This document shows positions 34,700-47,069 of a stretch of 64,000 bases of DNA, in pieces. The translations under genes were made by a program, and so were the position numbers. Position 1 is the first letter of the stretch, and each line of letters opens with the position of its first letter. The notes under the pieces were generated by a model that saw nothing but the letters and a program-made list of their open reading frames with translations, was not told where the DNA came from and made no database searches. Origin of the DNA: Xenoacremonium recifei (lineage: Eukaryota; Ascomycota; Sordariomycetes; Hypocreales; Nectriaceae); contig WOFQ01000049.1 of NCBI GenBank assembly GCA_012184525.1, forward strand, positions 1 to 64,000, written 5' to 3'.

Positions 34700-35938
34700 A
34701 TGACTCCCGCGAGCCTCCTCCTCCGCCAATGCGCCCGCCGCGCCGCTCCCGCTGTCGTGCGCCCTGCCTTTGCCTCTGCTGCTGCCGCGCGACGCCTGCA
34801 CAACGTCCCTCCCCGTCAGGACAAGCCCGGAAGCTATTCGCGAACCGATCCCGATGTCGAGGTTGAATACCCGGAAGACCACGAGCTTCCTAGCAGCAAG
34901 CCCGTGCTCGGAACCGGTGGTCAATACGTGAAGCCCACCCTCGCCAGCTTCTCGCTAGACGGCAACGTCGGTGTCGTGACGGGCGGCGCGCGTGGCCTGG
35001 GCTTGGTCATGGGACAGGGAATGGTCTTCTCGGGCTCCCACCTGGCTCTTGTGGACATGAACAAGGAAGAAGCCGAGAAGCAGACGGCCCAGATCATCGA
35101 GGCGTTCAAGAAGGAGAACCCCCGAGCAGAGCGGTTCGTATAATCTGAGTACAAGGAGGATACGAGAACTGACGCCGATTTGCAGAATTCCCAAGGTCAC
35201 CGCCCACTACGCCGACGTCTCCGACCCCGAGTCCGTCGAGGCATGCATCAACGAAATCATCCAGGCCCACGGCAAGATCGACAATCTCGTCACCTCTGCT
35301 GGTTTCACCGAGAACTTCGAGGCCGTCAACTACCCAATTGAACGCATGCGCAAGCTGTGGGCTGTCAACATCGACGGCACCTATCTATTCGCGACGTCTG
35401 TGGCTCGGCATCTGATGCAGCGCAAGAGCCCCGGCAGCATGGTCCTGATCGGTAGCATGTCTGGCTCCATCGTCAACGTTCCCCAACCCCAGGCGTACGT
35501 CCATCGTGAACTGTGACCCCCTTTCTGTTGGGACCAAATCGCTGATAAGAAACACAGTCCTTACAACGCTGCAAAGGCTGGTGTCCGCCACCTGGCTGCT
35601 TCCTTGGCCGTTGAATGGGCACACGCAGGCATCCGAGTCAACTGTATCTCTCCTGGCTACATGCTGACTGCATTGTAAGTTGTGCCCCTTGACGCTGTTT
35701 CGTGGAGCTCCTCGTTCTCTGCCGCCTCAACCACGAGCTAACTATTGTGACTTGTAGGACCGAGAAAATTCTCGATGACAACCCGGATCTGAAGCAGAAG
35801 TGGACTTCGCTCATCCCCCAGGGCAAGATGGGCCAGCCCAAGGATCTCATGGGCCCCGTGACCTTCCTTCTCTCGGATGCCAGCCAATATGTGACTGGTG
35901 CTGACCTCCGTGTTGATGGTGGCTACACCGTCACGTAA
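34700..35938 (+). CDS. Mitochondrial short-chain dehydrogenase/reductase (polyol type)
   Basis: NAD(P)-dependent oxidoreductase resembling fungal D-arabinitol/mannitol 2-dehydrogenases. Four exons fit: 34700-35133, 35186-35494, 35558-35674 and 35758-35938, giving 346 residues. The first 35 residues are an Arg/Ala-rich amphipathic leader without acidic residues (LLLRQCARRAAPAVV), a good mitochondrial import signal. The Rossmann motif is TGGARGLG, the NxAG element reads SAGF, the catalytic serine lies in IGSMSGSIV and the active-site pair is YNAAK. The C-terminus is GADLRVDGGYTVT. The substrate is inferred from overall family look only. Confidence 0.88.
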
Positions 35939-38900
35939 GCTGTGACGAGGAGAAAAGGCTGGGACGGATATTCGGGCGTGTCAAGACGGATAAAATGGCG
36001 AAAGAACATGTATAAATTAATTGCTGGTACACAGCATAGACCCTCAGAATGATAAACTTAATAATATTGCGCAGAAACACGTTGACTCAGGCCCTCAACG
36101 CGGCCATGTGATTATTCAATCCGCATAGGTTCTTGTTGGTGTTGCTGAGCTGATCTGCCGAAGTACGACTGATGTCTTGGAATACGAGGCCTGCGAGGAA
36201 CCCGAGCATCATCGCGGTGGCACAGAAACTGCAGAACTCGACATGCCATAATCCTGGCGGAGAGATCCGAGCATGTCAAACCCCGCCTGGGGATGAACAA
36301 TTTGGGACTTGGAGACGTTTCTAAGTGGGTGTGGGTGGTTCCGTCTCATCAGAGAGGATACGTGCAACAGCAGCCGAACGACGTTGAACGACAGAACATG
36401 TCAGCACTTTTGCCTCGCACAGAGGGCGGGAATCAATTCTCTCTACAGAAAGACGCAGTTGGACGGGTTCCTGCAGAGGCCAAAGTAAGGGGACAATGAC
36501 AATGTAGGGAGGGGTTGTCATTGCGGAGGAGTCGGCATCGGCCACGCCTGTATCCACGGCCGATCAGGGACGACAATCAGACTTGGCCATGTGCCTTCGA
36601 ATCGTCAAGGGTAGGCAGTCTCTGGGACTGAACTCGCGAAATCGGCGATCGTCGCAGCTGCTGCGGCATCCAGCCATCGGCCAGGAGATTCAGGAGAGTG
36701 GCTGGACGGCATGCCGACGGCCGACAACTTTGCTTTTTATATACGTATATGTTGACTCTTTTCTCCCCCCATTTTTTCGACCAGGGTTGTGACCAAGGAG
36801 AGTGCCAATGCTACCTCCCACGGCACGGAGGACGGGGTGTCTGAACACTCCGTGCACACTCAAAGCTGTTGCTTGGAATCCGAGAGTTCTGGCCTTTTTG
36901 AATCCTGTGGAGGATTGCGTGCTGAAGGCAGTGTCTCCTCGTATGGATCGCAGAAGCTCCGTTTCCAATACGTTCAGCCTGCCATTTCCCCTCTTCTGTG
37001 TCAGTCCGGGCCGTCACCCTTGCTTGCGGCATGCTCTTGGAATTATGGAGCTTTCGCAACTGTGCCGTCCGCATCTGACCCGCGCCGCAGACTTACAGGG
37101 CTTTTGATGGAGCCCGGAGTAATTGAGGCGTGGGGGTTGAGAGAAGCTTAGATCAATAGCACGAAACGTGAACAAGGCCTGCGCTGGTGCTAATTCGCGG
37201 GGAACTTCAGCCCCAAGACTCTGCGCCGCAGGCTTCATTGTCTCGCTTGGTTTACTAAGGCGAAACGGGCAGGGGATGAAATGTGATCAGTCAAGTCTGC
37301 GGTCAAAACAACACTCTCCAACCAAGATTGATGTCACCCTCCGGCACTTCCTTATCAATGCTCTCTTGGCAGATGTGTTCCTCTCGGGGCTCACCGTATT
37401 GCTCCCCGATCGGAGCACGATCCGATCTCAGTCTCTGGGGAATAGTTGAAACTAGGTAATAGAAACCGTTGAGACAGAGCCATTCCACGGGGACATCGCT
37501 TCAGCGGCCGTTGGACACCAAGTCCAACTTGGAGAGCTCCTTGGATACTGGTGAGACCTTTGGACAGGGATCGAGTGATCGGGGCTGTTGGTCGGGGTAG
37601 ACCCTCAACTCTAAGCCGAGTAAGCATCGGGTCAATCTTCACTGGCCATCACTCCTCGCTAACAAGGCACCCATGACCGGCACTGAGACAAATTGTCCAG
37701 CATGGCGGTGGCTGAGGGTCACATGGACGAATGTTCCAGCGTGTGTCTTCCCATCCCCGCAGAGAGTGGCCTGGAGGACTCCGGGGTCGAAACTCGAGGG
37801 GCTGAGGATTCGAGATTGCAGGCATTGTGCCGAAATGGAGATCCAAGGCGTGAGGTTATTCCCAGCGAAGCGCTCGTCCATTCAAAGTTTTAGAGTTGCC
37901 GCCCTGGCGCCGGCAGAGCAGAAGCGGAGGGTGGCGATGACACTGACAAGGGCTTGTGGAAGGTTGATCACGTCGCCCTACGAAAGACTGCTGTTGAGCA
38001 AGGGAGGCGGTGAATCTTGGTTGGAAGATAGCTAAACTCGATTCGGTGCTGACAAGTCCTACGTATTTGTTGAATGGGTGACGAATGACGACTAGAAACC
38101 AAGGATTGGATTAAAGGGGTGGTGGCGTTTACCTAGAGACGGCACAGTCAGTTGGTTGGGTGTGAGTGAGTGCGGCTGGCCCGAATATGATAGATCAGGA
38201 AATGATGAATGCCCCCCTGCTGTCAACGACTGGAATAACCTCCATGATAACCCCCGAAATTCATATACTTACAGAGAGCAAAAACCGCCGAAAAGTCAGA
38301 TAAACACGCGGAGAATTCGACAGGACTCGTCACTTACGGCCTGCTGATGAATTAAACTCCAAATTATACGCAAGACACCGTACAAATTCAAACGTCGGCA
38401 ATGATCCCGCATTTTGAATATTAATCAGGAAAAAGAAAAGAAACCTGGTCCAAAACATGGCGTCTTTAGCGTGGGCGAAGGATGACGAACACTCAGCATG
38501 CCGTGCCTTGCTCGCAAAGACTTCCAAACAGGATACACAGTACGTACTCCGTATATGAATTTGAATCGAGGACTCAGTACTTGAGGCTGTTGGTAGAGGA
38601 AAGAGAGAAAAGATTTAATGTCAGATGGCCAGCAGATGCAAGGGGGGCATTATCACATGGATTAATCATGCAAGCCCTGTCACGAGTACTTCGGGATGAG
38701 TCTGGCGGGAAGTCCTTGTAAATTGTCTGCCAATACGTCTACTTGTGTTGGCTGAAGGGAAGATGTCTTTCTTTGAATTTCTAGCCATCCCTTGTGGCAC
38801 ACTGAGGAGGAGAAGGAAGCTTGAGACGAGACGATGAACGACAGTGCAAAACCGACGTTCGAGATGCTGCTGTCTCAAAATACTCAGCAAAACTACAAAG

Positions 38901-41398
38901 TACAGCATGCGATAAAGGTTACGCACCTGGTATACAGAGTTGCTTTTTTTCAACCTGGGGTTGAGTAATCATCAAAACAGGGGTCCCGACTTGAGACAAG
39001 CGGCCGCTCTCGAGGACAAGCGGTTCTCGGAAGAGGTTCGACGACTCGGACGGGAACAAGGATTGCCACACCATTTCAGCATGGGATAAAGAGGAGATCC
39101 CGAGAATTCAGGGCTGATACCAACACAGCATCCGAAGCACTGTACACGCCAGACCCCTGGACTCAGACCCTGCGGCCGTGCTCGTGATGGAGACGGCCTT
39201 TAGCGACGGTGCTAATCACGGCAAGCGGGACAGCAGCGCAAGCTAGAGCTGGACCTAACGGAACGGGACGTCGAGATTGGGGCAGACGAGGAGGAGGGCG
39301 GGACGGGAGCTGTCACTGAGACGCCACCACTCTCATCAGGAGGCATCTCGTCTTCCCCTGATTCGGGTCGCGGCCGCGCCACGCAGAGCAAGCCAAGTTC
39401 CAACCACCAACACACGCCTGGAACACACGCAGGGCCAGACTGAGACTGAGACCAGTTGAGAGACGCATGTTGGGGTCACAGCTGGCGGGCGAGATTTGCT
39501 GAAGCAGGCCCCCTGGTCGGCGGCGGGGATCGACGAGAGGCTTCCCCGTTCGCCTCAGATCGGCCTCAGCTTCACAAGAGCGACGAGATTGCTCCAGGAG
39601 GGGGACAGACGGCATGAACCATCCATCACGAGCGTGGCTGGGCCGCTAGGACTCGCTGTCACAGTGATTGCAGCCAGAACAGGAGAGAGGGAGGGAGGGA
39701 CAATGCGCAGGAAAAAGAAAGACAGAGTCCACTGAGCTTGCGAGCTGAGAATGTCTTGGTTGGCTGCTGAATGCTGACATTCATTCACAGGCCTACCTAG
39801 CGCTGCCGCCCGCTGAAAAAGCAAGTCTCAGTGTCAGTGGAGAGCGCAGGCGGTAGAACCTGCCCAGTCGCTGCGCTGAATCACCCCCAGCAGCCTCCGC
39901 TTTCCCCTGCTTTTGCACAGCATCATCATCCATCCCCTGGCAAGCCTTCATGGATCTGGGCAGGTCCCGAGGCAGAGGGCCAGGGCCTGTTCGCCAGGCG
40001 CTAAGATCTGGCGGACACACCCCCCCGTTGCCCCCGGGACCCGCCTAGCCCCGCCCTCCATGCCCCGGACTTGCAGCGAGCTCAAGCCCTGGACGGCTGG
40101 AGAGCATGGGCATGGCAGAAACGAGGCGAGAAGAGAGAAGACAAGCAGCATCGCTCCTCCCCTTCTTGCCAGTCTCTCGCTTCTTTGCTTCTGTTGTGCC
40201 TCTGGCCGTGCCTTCCTTAATTATTATAAGAAGAGCTCCACCGTTTGCTCCTTCCTGCCTTCTGGCCTTGCGTTGCTCATCCATCACCTGCCCTTCCCAC
40301 TTTCTAGCTTCACCCTCATTGTTCACCTTTCACGATCCATCTTCTCCATTTTCCCCAACGCTCACCGGCACCTCACTCAGCGCCCACCAATAGCCCTCCA
40401 TCGCCGCTCAGACGCGGATCCTTCGCTGGTCAGCCGGCACTATTCCAGGCGCAGGCTCACCTGTCGCTCAGTGTCACCCACCCCTCTAGCTCTGCGGGGC
40501 AGCACTGCGTAGCGCTCTGTAGCTGCCAGGAGACGCTCTGATTTGGCACCCTATCTGCAACACCAGGTAAGCTCCCTCGAGTTCGTTTGACTTACACCGA
40601 GTCATCGACGGATCTCAATCTGTCTGTGCGATTCACCACAAACCCGATGCTGATGCAAACCAGTTCCCGTGGCCCGTTTCCCTCACCTGTGAAGCACTGC
40701 TTCCAAGAGAACCCCAGCACTGCAGCAGCAACCTGCCTGTGACCACCGCAGCAACATTCAGCACCAACACCATCTCAACTACAGCAGAGCGAGCTTCGCC
40801 CTCCACTACCGGCATAATCACCAGTGGACAAGCACCCGGCCTAGTTCACCGGAATCTCTCGCTTTTCGCCTTGTTGCCAATCCTTCCTGACGTGCTGACG
40901 GCCGTCTCGTGCTCTACTTCGTCCTACCCTCACTTACACGACGTGACCCGATACTCCCGACTGCTGCTACACTTTCTCCCCTGGAGGAGACCGACAGTCG
41001 TTACAATCCGACAAGGCAGCATAAGACCAGAGGCTAGATACTCCCTGGTGAGCTTCTTTCAGTTTTTTTTTCCTCTCCAGGAGTCGCAGCCCCCGAGACT
41101 GGAAAGTGTGCCCTCAGCTTCCTGCCAGTGATTCACTGCCCCTTGGTGCACCTTCACGGCCGCCCCAAGAGAAAAGACAGATTCGTGTCTTTCCCCCTCC
41201 TCATCTCCTCCTCTTACCTTTCTACCTCTTCCATCTCCAAAGCGAGTTGGCTTCCGATTCGCATCGTTCAAACGGAATCTTCCTTACCAAAGCTTAGTCT
41301 CGGTGCGCAAGCCCGAGCTCACCCATTCATCCTCTCCAACCATCTCCCAAAACCAAGTTCCGGGAGTCCCAAGTTCTGACTCCATTCTGAGTTTACGA
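35939..41398. other. 5.4-kb stretch without a supported gene
   Basis: Open frames occur on both strands but none shows a recognisable domain or splices into a long product. The best small candidate is on the minus strand around 36557-36083. It has a 78-codon frame and a separate short frame with a possible membrane segment (CATAMMLGFLAGLVFQ), but no good junction joins them. From about 40140 on, the plus strand is strongly pyrimidine-rich (CTCCTCCCCTTCTTGCC, TTTCCTCTCC), with several upstream ATGs. This is what a long leader of the downstream regulatory gene would look like. A noncoding transcript is possible. Confidence 0.4.
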
Positions 41399-43363
41399 AT
41401 GGAGTCCGAATGGCCTTGCACCTTGCCCAAAGGCCTGTTCATCAACGCGAATGATGTGCACGATGAACTCGCCAGCTACTCTATCCTCCCCCCTGAGAAA
41501 CTCTGGGAATACTGGCATAGTATGTGTAGCAATCTATACGAGTTTCGAGTCCCAGTCCTAACCAAGATTCTTCCTAGTTTACACGACGACATTCAAGAAA
41601 ACCAACGACCCTACGTCTCGTCGGTTGGAAAACTTCTGGTGGCAGCTTATCGGCAGCGACCGAAGGTTCCTCAATGGCAACATGATTGCCCGACTTTACA
41701 AATCAATCTCGACTGGAACCACCGAGATCGTTGTGAACGATCCTGCCACTGCGCAGCCTCTTGTATGTATTTATCCTTTTGAGCATTTTCGCAACTTGAG
41801 CTAAAACATTTTCAGACCACGCCAGCGGTTCAACCCGTCGACGCTGTCGGAGCAGGATCATCGAAAGAGAGGGCGGTGGATAGCCCTCACAATACCACAA
41901 CTCAGGCGCGCTCAGAAGAAAACCCCCAGGCAGAGAATCCATCGACGGAGGTGCAAGTTGAGGACGATACGGCGCAAATCTCGGCTTCCACAACGCCGCC
42001 TAAAGCTCTGCCTCCTAGTGCCTTACGACCTACCCCTGGTCCCTCCATTCTCAAGGATCCTCACCGGCCGCGTCCTTCAGAACCGCGACCGAAGATACGA
42101 TTTCTACTTCCTAGCGATACTGAAAGCGAAGAAGAGATGCCGCCCTCGAAGGAAATTGCGTCGAAGACCTCTGAGGCCCCTCCGCATGCCTCAGTGTCTG
42201 CAAAGAAGCCTTCGGGTCAGCTTGAAACCCTTTCATCGCAGAGCTTCATTATCCCTGCGGCTGAGGCCAAGCGACGGGCATTGTCGCAGAAGCGAAACCC
42301 TCCCCAACCGGCGCCAACTTCCCGCACAAGTGGTAGTTCCTCGCAGCCTTCTCGCTCCGACAGCAATCTTCGATCCGTGCCTCCTATCAAAAGACTGGCT
42401 GCTCAACGGACCAACGGTCGCGCCGAAGGAGAAAAGCGACGATCCGGTGCTCAAAAGGCCCCTGCTATGAGCGAGAAGGCTCGTGGCAAGCAATCGGTTT
42501 GCAATCTTAAGACGATTGTGGAAGCCGATGAGCGGGATAAGAACCCGACATCTCGCGAGCCGGTCATGCCGCAGGGAGTGAACAAAAGACCGAGTCTCGC
42601 CAACGTGGAAACCGGACCTACCCTTCAGAAGATGAAGCAGAGGGCGATGATGAGTGAACCAAGAATGATGGACAGAGATGACTACATCAAGATGGTCGCC
42701 CAGGCCAGTAAAGTCCGAAACACAACGGCCTCAACTCAATACCAAGATTCAAAGCAGCGGGAGAACGAGGTCAAGATCCGTTCCCACAAGGCGGTCCGTG
42801 ATCTTCCTGCATATGTCAAATCAGCCAACGCATGGGACGTGCCGGGCTACCTGGAGCCTGCCTACGGATGGGGATGTCCTGTTCTTGGCGGAATGGTCAA
42901 GCCGATTCCCCCGTTCAACCAGCCCGTCTTCGTAAAACGGCTGCCGCAGCCAACACCCCCCACACTTCCACTTGCTAGAAGGTCTGCTACCATGAAAGAA
43001 CCTCGGGTTTCTCGCTCTGTCTTGACGAAGCAACTTAAGGTGCTGGCTTCGGGAGGCATTGGGATAACACAAAGGGGTCACACGCCTTTCAACGGGCTAT
43101 TCTCAAAAGAAACGGCGGCATTCTACCCGGTCGACGTCGAAGCAAAGATTCTGGATCAGTCTGGCTCGGCGGAAGTCCCTCCAAGCACTATTGATCCTCC
43201 GAAACCTATCCATCATCGGGAGGACCCTAAGCCTCCTAAAAGCTTGTGGTCGTACTTTTGGCCAACTGCACCGAGCAAGGCCGAAATTATCCATCTCGCA
43301 CAAGCCCGGAGTAGTCTGATGATCCTTCTTGACCGCAAGCCTGGGACCAGGTCTCCATTTTAG
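41399..43363 (+). CDS. DUF1752 (AreA-like) / DUF3295 regulator, Mks1-related
   Basis: Three exons (41399-41519, 41578-41762, 41816-43363) give 617 residues. The N-terminal 90 residues contain LWEYWHIYTTTF...RRLENFWWQLIG, matching the DUF1752 motif (LWxxYxxx...RLENxxWR) found at the N-terminus of GATA factor AreA and in Mks1-type regulators. There is no zinc finger. The middle is disordered (P, S, R, E). It includes KIRFLLPSDTESEEE, FIIPAAEAKRRALSQ and a DUF3295-like C-terminal portion with KIRSHKAVRDLPAYVKSA and GYLEPAYGWGCPVLGGM. A role in nitrogen or retrograde signalling is inferred from relatives. The long upstream region fits post-transcriptional control. Confidence 0.8.
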
Positions 43364-44004
43364 TGTGCCTCTTGTCTCCTTACTTGCGTTTTCCTATCCT
43401 TCGGTATGCAGCTAAGGATGGGATCCAGTTTCTTGTCCACACTTTTGTTCTGTGCTTGAAATTGTCGTTCTTGTTTTCACGCTGGTTGCTTTTCCTATTT
43501 CCTTTCATTCTCTTCTTCCTTTCTGGACGATGTTCTCAGTATGGGTCAGCAAGCGACTTGGGTGCTTCTAGGCACATCAAGGTGGAGTATCAAGGTCTTT
43601 CAAAAGGGTGATGGCTATCACACCGACTTGTATCCATGATCCCAGTCATGGGGTCTATTAATTGATTTTACGAATCGGGCAAAGAAGAGCGAAGGGCCGA
43701 ATGGCTAGGTGTAATGGCTCTTCAGAACGGTGTTGTGCTCTGTCAGCTGGCCCTTCGAGGTTGGCGATGGAACCGGATCTGGAGGAATGCAAGGGGTTTC
43801 CTTATGGCTTTTACTATGCAGGCAGCATCAGTCATGTAATTACTTGCTATTTTTAGGAAGCACTCTTATCTCACAGAAAAAAACCATTTTGGCACGACGA
43901 GTCCCAAGTAGTAAGTGTACAACACCAGCGAAATCCAGCCAACTTCAGCGAGCACCAGCTAACACCCCCAACCCGAACCCTAACCCTGGGCTCTCTGACC
44001 CTGA
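43364..44004. other. Intergenic region ending in telomere-like CCCTAA motifs
   Basis: No gene. At 43961-43990 the plus strand reads CACCCCCAACCCGAACCCTA followed by ACCCTGGG, two to three degenerate CCCTAA units, just 3' of the minus-strand kinase gene. Confidence 0.5.
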
Positions 44005-46077
44005 TTAAATGCCATCACCGAATTCCCAAGCCCGCCTCTCTACAGCTAATTCCTCGCTATAGTCCCCAAACTCGCTGAACACGCCTTGCATCATCTCGTT
44101 GTGTCGTCTTGGCCACCGAAATCCCTCAAACATGCTCTTAGTGTAATCCCAGTAGTCAGGGTAATATCCTGCCGTTTCCCAGTCCACAATGCCACTCAAT
44201 CGCCACCGTCTGGCTCCAACAGGATTTCTAATTCTTTCCACCATGATATTGCGAGGGTTGAGGTCTCCGTGAGTAAAAACAATCCTGTGCCCACGCCGGC
44301 TGGGCTCGTCTGAGAAGCGTAGATGTTGGCTAAACGACGCTTCATCTGGAAAGGGTCCGATAGGGTCCGAATCTCTAATGCGCGGGTCGCGGCAGGCTTC
44401 CCCCAAGGTATTGCAGATAGCTATGTCGTAATTGACCGGCTTGGGAATGTCCCGCATCTGTGAGACGAAGTCCTTGAGTTCAGCGGAGACGGTGTCGTAG
44501 TCTTGGTCGGAGAGCGCATCTTGACATTTCGCCAATGTTGTGCCGGGGACCCTATTTGTGAGGAGATAACTGAAATCATTATCGCCAGCGTTCTGAGAGA
44601 CAATATCGAGTGCTCGTGGCGCAGGAATGCTTGTTTTTTGTTCCAAAACCTTTAGTGCATTATACTCGTTCCTTAGGGTGTCTGAGTTGGAATGGTACTT
44701 GAGGTAAAGTCCAAAAGGTAACCTCTGAACCGGCGCATGTCCATCTTTTCCATAGAGGCGGTGTCCTAGTTGTCGCAATAGTTCGTATGCCGCAATACGA
44801 AACATGGATGGGAAGAATTGCCACAAAAGCATTATTGGACGTAGGAATATGTGCCCCAGGCCGAGACTACTGGAACGCATGCGGACTGGGATCTGCTGTC
44901 GAGGAGAATCTGGGATGGTTGTTTGCCCAAAGAACAGACCGGGGGCGATGCTCCTAGCAAGATTCACTAGCTGAGTGCTTCGGCAGAAGCGGGCGTGAGA
45001 ACCGATAAGCCGTGCGTCAGCCTTTTCAATTCCTTGCCGTGAATGGTCGCCTAGCAGAGCAATGTCGCCGTTTACATTGACGGGTGGCTCATCGTCAATA
45101 AGAACATGCTCAACTTCAAACTAGATAATTTCATTAGATTTGTTTTCACCTCAAATGAGCAACGACTCTCACCTCAATCATGGATGAAGGCATCTCACTA
45201 ATTTGACGATGCCGCGCTGCAAGGCCTCATGCACGCTCTTTCGTACAAGCCAGTGAGTGTGATATGGGGAAGAAGTCTCAGCCCTATCGATGAAACGATA
45301 CCACCAATCAAAGTACTGGCGGCCAAAGAATGCTACGAGGAGCTCTATAATACGCCGCTGGTATTAAAGTCAGATAATAGGGTACGTATGAACGACAGAA
45401 ACAAACACAACTGACCTCGCCCTTGAGCCACCCAGATGGCACCAGTAAAATCGGAGCGACAATGACGGGGTCCCAGAGGCTACCCTGTTTGCCTGTAACG
45501 CAGCATCTGTTTCCATCTCGCTTGGTAATGGCCTTGATCTCATCGGCTGAAGGAGCTGGCTGCTGCGTGCCAGAGATGACTGCGGGTTGAGTGAGGAGCG
45601 TTAGGGTTGAGTGAGGAGCGTTAGGGTTGAGTGAGGAGCGTTAGGGTTGAGTGAGGAGCGTTAGGGTTGAGTGAGGAGCGTTAGGGTTGAGTGAGGAGCG
45701 TTAGGGTTGAGTGAGGAGCGTTAGGGTTGAGTGAGGAGTGTTAGGGTTGAGTGAGGAGCGTTAGGGTTGAGTGAGGAGCGTTAGGGTTGAGTGAGGAGTG
45801 TTAGGGTTAAGTGAGGAGTGTTAGGGTTGAGTGAGGAGCGTTAACTAAAGCGGAGAGAGAGAGGAGACCAACCGGAATCAATAACATAAATCCAGTCGGC
45901 AACGAGAGCATCAGCACGTCCGTCGACGTTCAACCGGCGCTGCACATAGTCTGCGGCCGCTTGAGGTTGGACGGCCTCCAAGATGTAGGCGCGTAGGAGA
46001 GCGGACGCAGGATGTGCAAGGGGGACTCGGTCAACTGCATTGAGCGTCTTGTGTAAGTCTGACGCTGGAGGGCCCAT
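44005..46077 (-). pseudogene. HNH-like / APH kinase fusion gene, one frameshift
   Basis: Exons on the minus strand: 46077-45873, 45579-45416, 45357-45173 and 45120-44005. The N-terminal part contains ITKRDGNRCCVTGKQGSLWD, like the start of HNH_2-type domains. The expected histidine segment reads VIVAPILLVP, so nuclease activity is doubtful. Then come LLVAFFGRQYFDWW and VRKSVHEALQRGIVKL. Exon 3 is one base short: LVRCLHP runs into TGA, while SMIE|FEVEHVLIDDEPPV follows in the next frame. The C-terminal 300 residues are an intact APH/choline-kinase-like domain (FTHGDLNPRNIMVE, LSGIVDWETAGYYPDYWDY). Intron 1 (45580-45872) is filled with a minisatellite. The single deletion may be a real lesion or a read error. 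Confidence 0.7.
45583..45842. repeat. 20-bp telomere-like minisatellite inside an intron
   Basis: Twelve full units and one partial of TTAGGGTTGAGTGAGGAGCG stand head to tail with near-perfect identity. The variants are GAGTG for GAGCG in three units and TTAAGT for TTGAGT in one. Each unit carries GTTAGGG, the core of the fungal telomere repeat. On the gene's (minus) strand each unit reads CTAAC once, the fungal branch-point consensus. The array fills intron 1 of the fusion gene and ends at its CAG acceptor. Confidence 0.92.
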
Positions 46078-46307
46078 GGCGACTGTTGGATTGGTTGATA
46101 GACAACAACGTGAAGAAATAAGAATGGCGTTGTTTCCATCACATGTTGTTGTTGGGGAAAACAGCCGGTCTCGCAGGAAACGTGGTTGGTTACAGTTACA
46201 GCCCCACTGGAGCAACATTGTGAAGAACTCTCCACATCCTGATCTTTTCCCCAAACGTTCACTTCATCCCCGACTTTGTTATAAAACCCTCATTCATCAT
46301 CAATCCG

Positions 46308-47069
46308 ATGGACTCTCTTCCTCTCAGCAGCATTCAAGTGCCCCCAACCCAAGGCCGAACGCACACCCACACCGTCGTCTTCCTGCACGGCCGCGGAGAT
46401 AGTGCTTCCAACTTCTGCAACTCGCTCCAATACTCGCGCGACTCTCAAGGCCGCACGCTTGCCGACGCCTTTCCTTCTTTTCGATGGGTGTTTCCTCAAG
46501 CGCCTAAGAGAAAATGCGCCAGTCAGCCCGACGAGTGGAACCAGTGGTTCGATGTTTGGAACGTGAACAACTTTGCGGAAAACGAAGATCTGCAGGCTGA
46601 AGGACTTAGAGACGTCGTGCCGAAGATTCGCGAGATCCTGGCAAAGGAGGCAAGTGACTTGGACGGGAGATGGGACAAAGTCATTTTGATGGGTATCAGC
46701 ATGGGATCTGCAACAAGCGTGCACACATTATTCAACCTCGACATCCCATCGCCAAACAAACGACTGGGCGCCTTTATTGGTTTCAGCGCGCGTTGCCCGT
46801 TTGCCGGCCGAACACTTGATGAGATGCGCATGACGCTTCAAGTCCATTCGTCCCCCACACACAGTGACGTTCTCAAGAATACGCCTATGCTCTTGGAACA
46901 TTGCGTTGACGATCCGTTGGTATTGGTGGGTTGGGGCAGGAAGCAGTGCGAGATATTGAAGGGGTTCGGAGCGAATGTGACGTGGAGGGAGTATAGGACT
47001 GGAGGGCACTGGTTCAATTCACCCCATGGCATGGATGATGTGGTAGACTTTTCGAGGGCTGTACTTTAG
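46308..47069 (+). CDS. Acyl-protein thioesterase-like serine hydrolase
   Basis: Alpha/beta hydrolase of the phospholipase/carboxylesterase (abhydrolase_2) family, single exon, 253 residues. The oxyanion-hole motif is FLHGRGDSASNF and the nucleophile elbow is LMGISMGSATS (GxSxG). The acid lies in LEHCVDDPLV and the catalytic histidine in RTGGHWFNSP. It has no signal peptide, so it is probably cytosolic. It is divergent from the HNH-like/APH gene with only 230 bp between starts, so the two may share control. The exact acyl substrate is unknown. It is somewhat more diverged than housekeeping Apt1. Confidence 0.88.
   Translation: MDSLPLSSIQVPPTQGRTHTHTVVFLHGRGDSASNFCNSLQYSRDSQGRTLADAFPSFRWVFPQAPKRKCASQPDEWNQWFDVWNVNNFAENEDLQAEGLRDVVPKIREILAKEASDLDGRWDKVILMGISMGSATSVHTLFNLDIPSPNKRLGAFIGFSARCPFAGRTLDEMRMTLQVHSSPTHSDVLKNTPMLLEHCVDDPLVLVGWGRKQCEILKGFGANVTWREYRTGGHWFNSPHGMDDVVDFSRAVL

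Noticed and set aside
40140..40512. Plus-strand frame of 199 codons as a gene
   Set aside because: The translation is a low-complexity Ser/Leu/Pro product of a pyrimidine tract and overlaps an equally open frame. It fits a leader better.
45583..45842. CRISPR-like array or a true chromosome end
   Set aside because: Units are contiguous with no spacers, and coding exons of one gene continue in frame on both sides, so it is an internal minisatellite.
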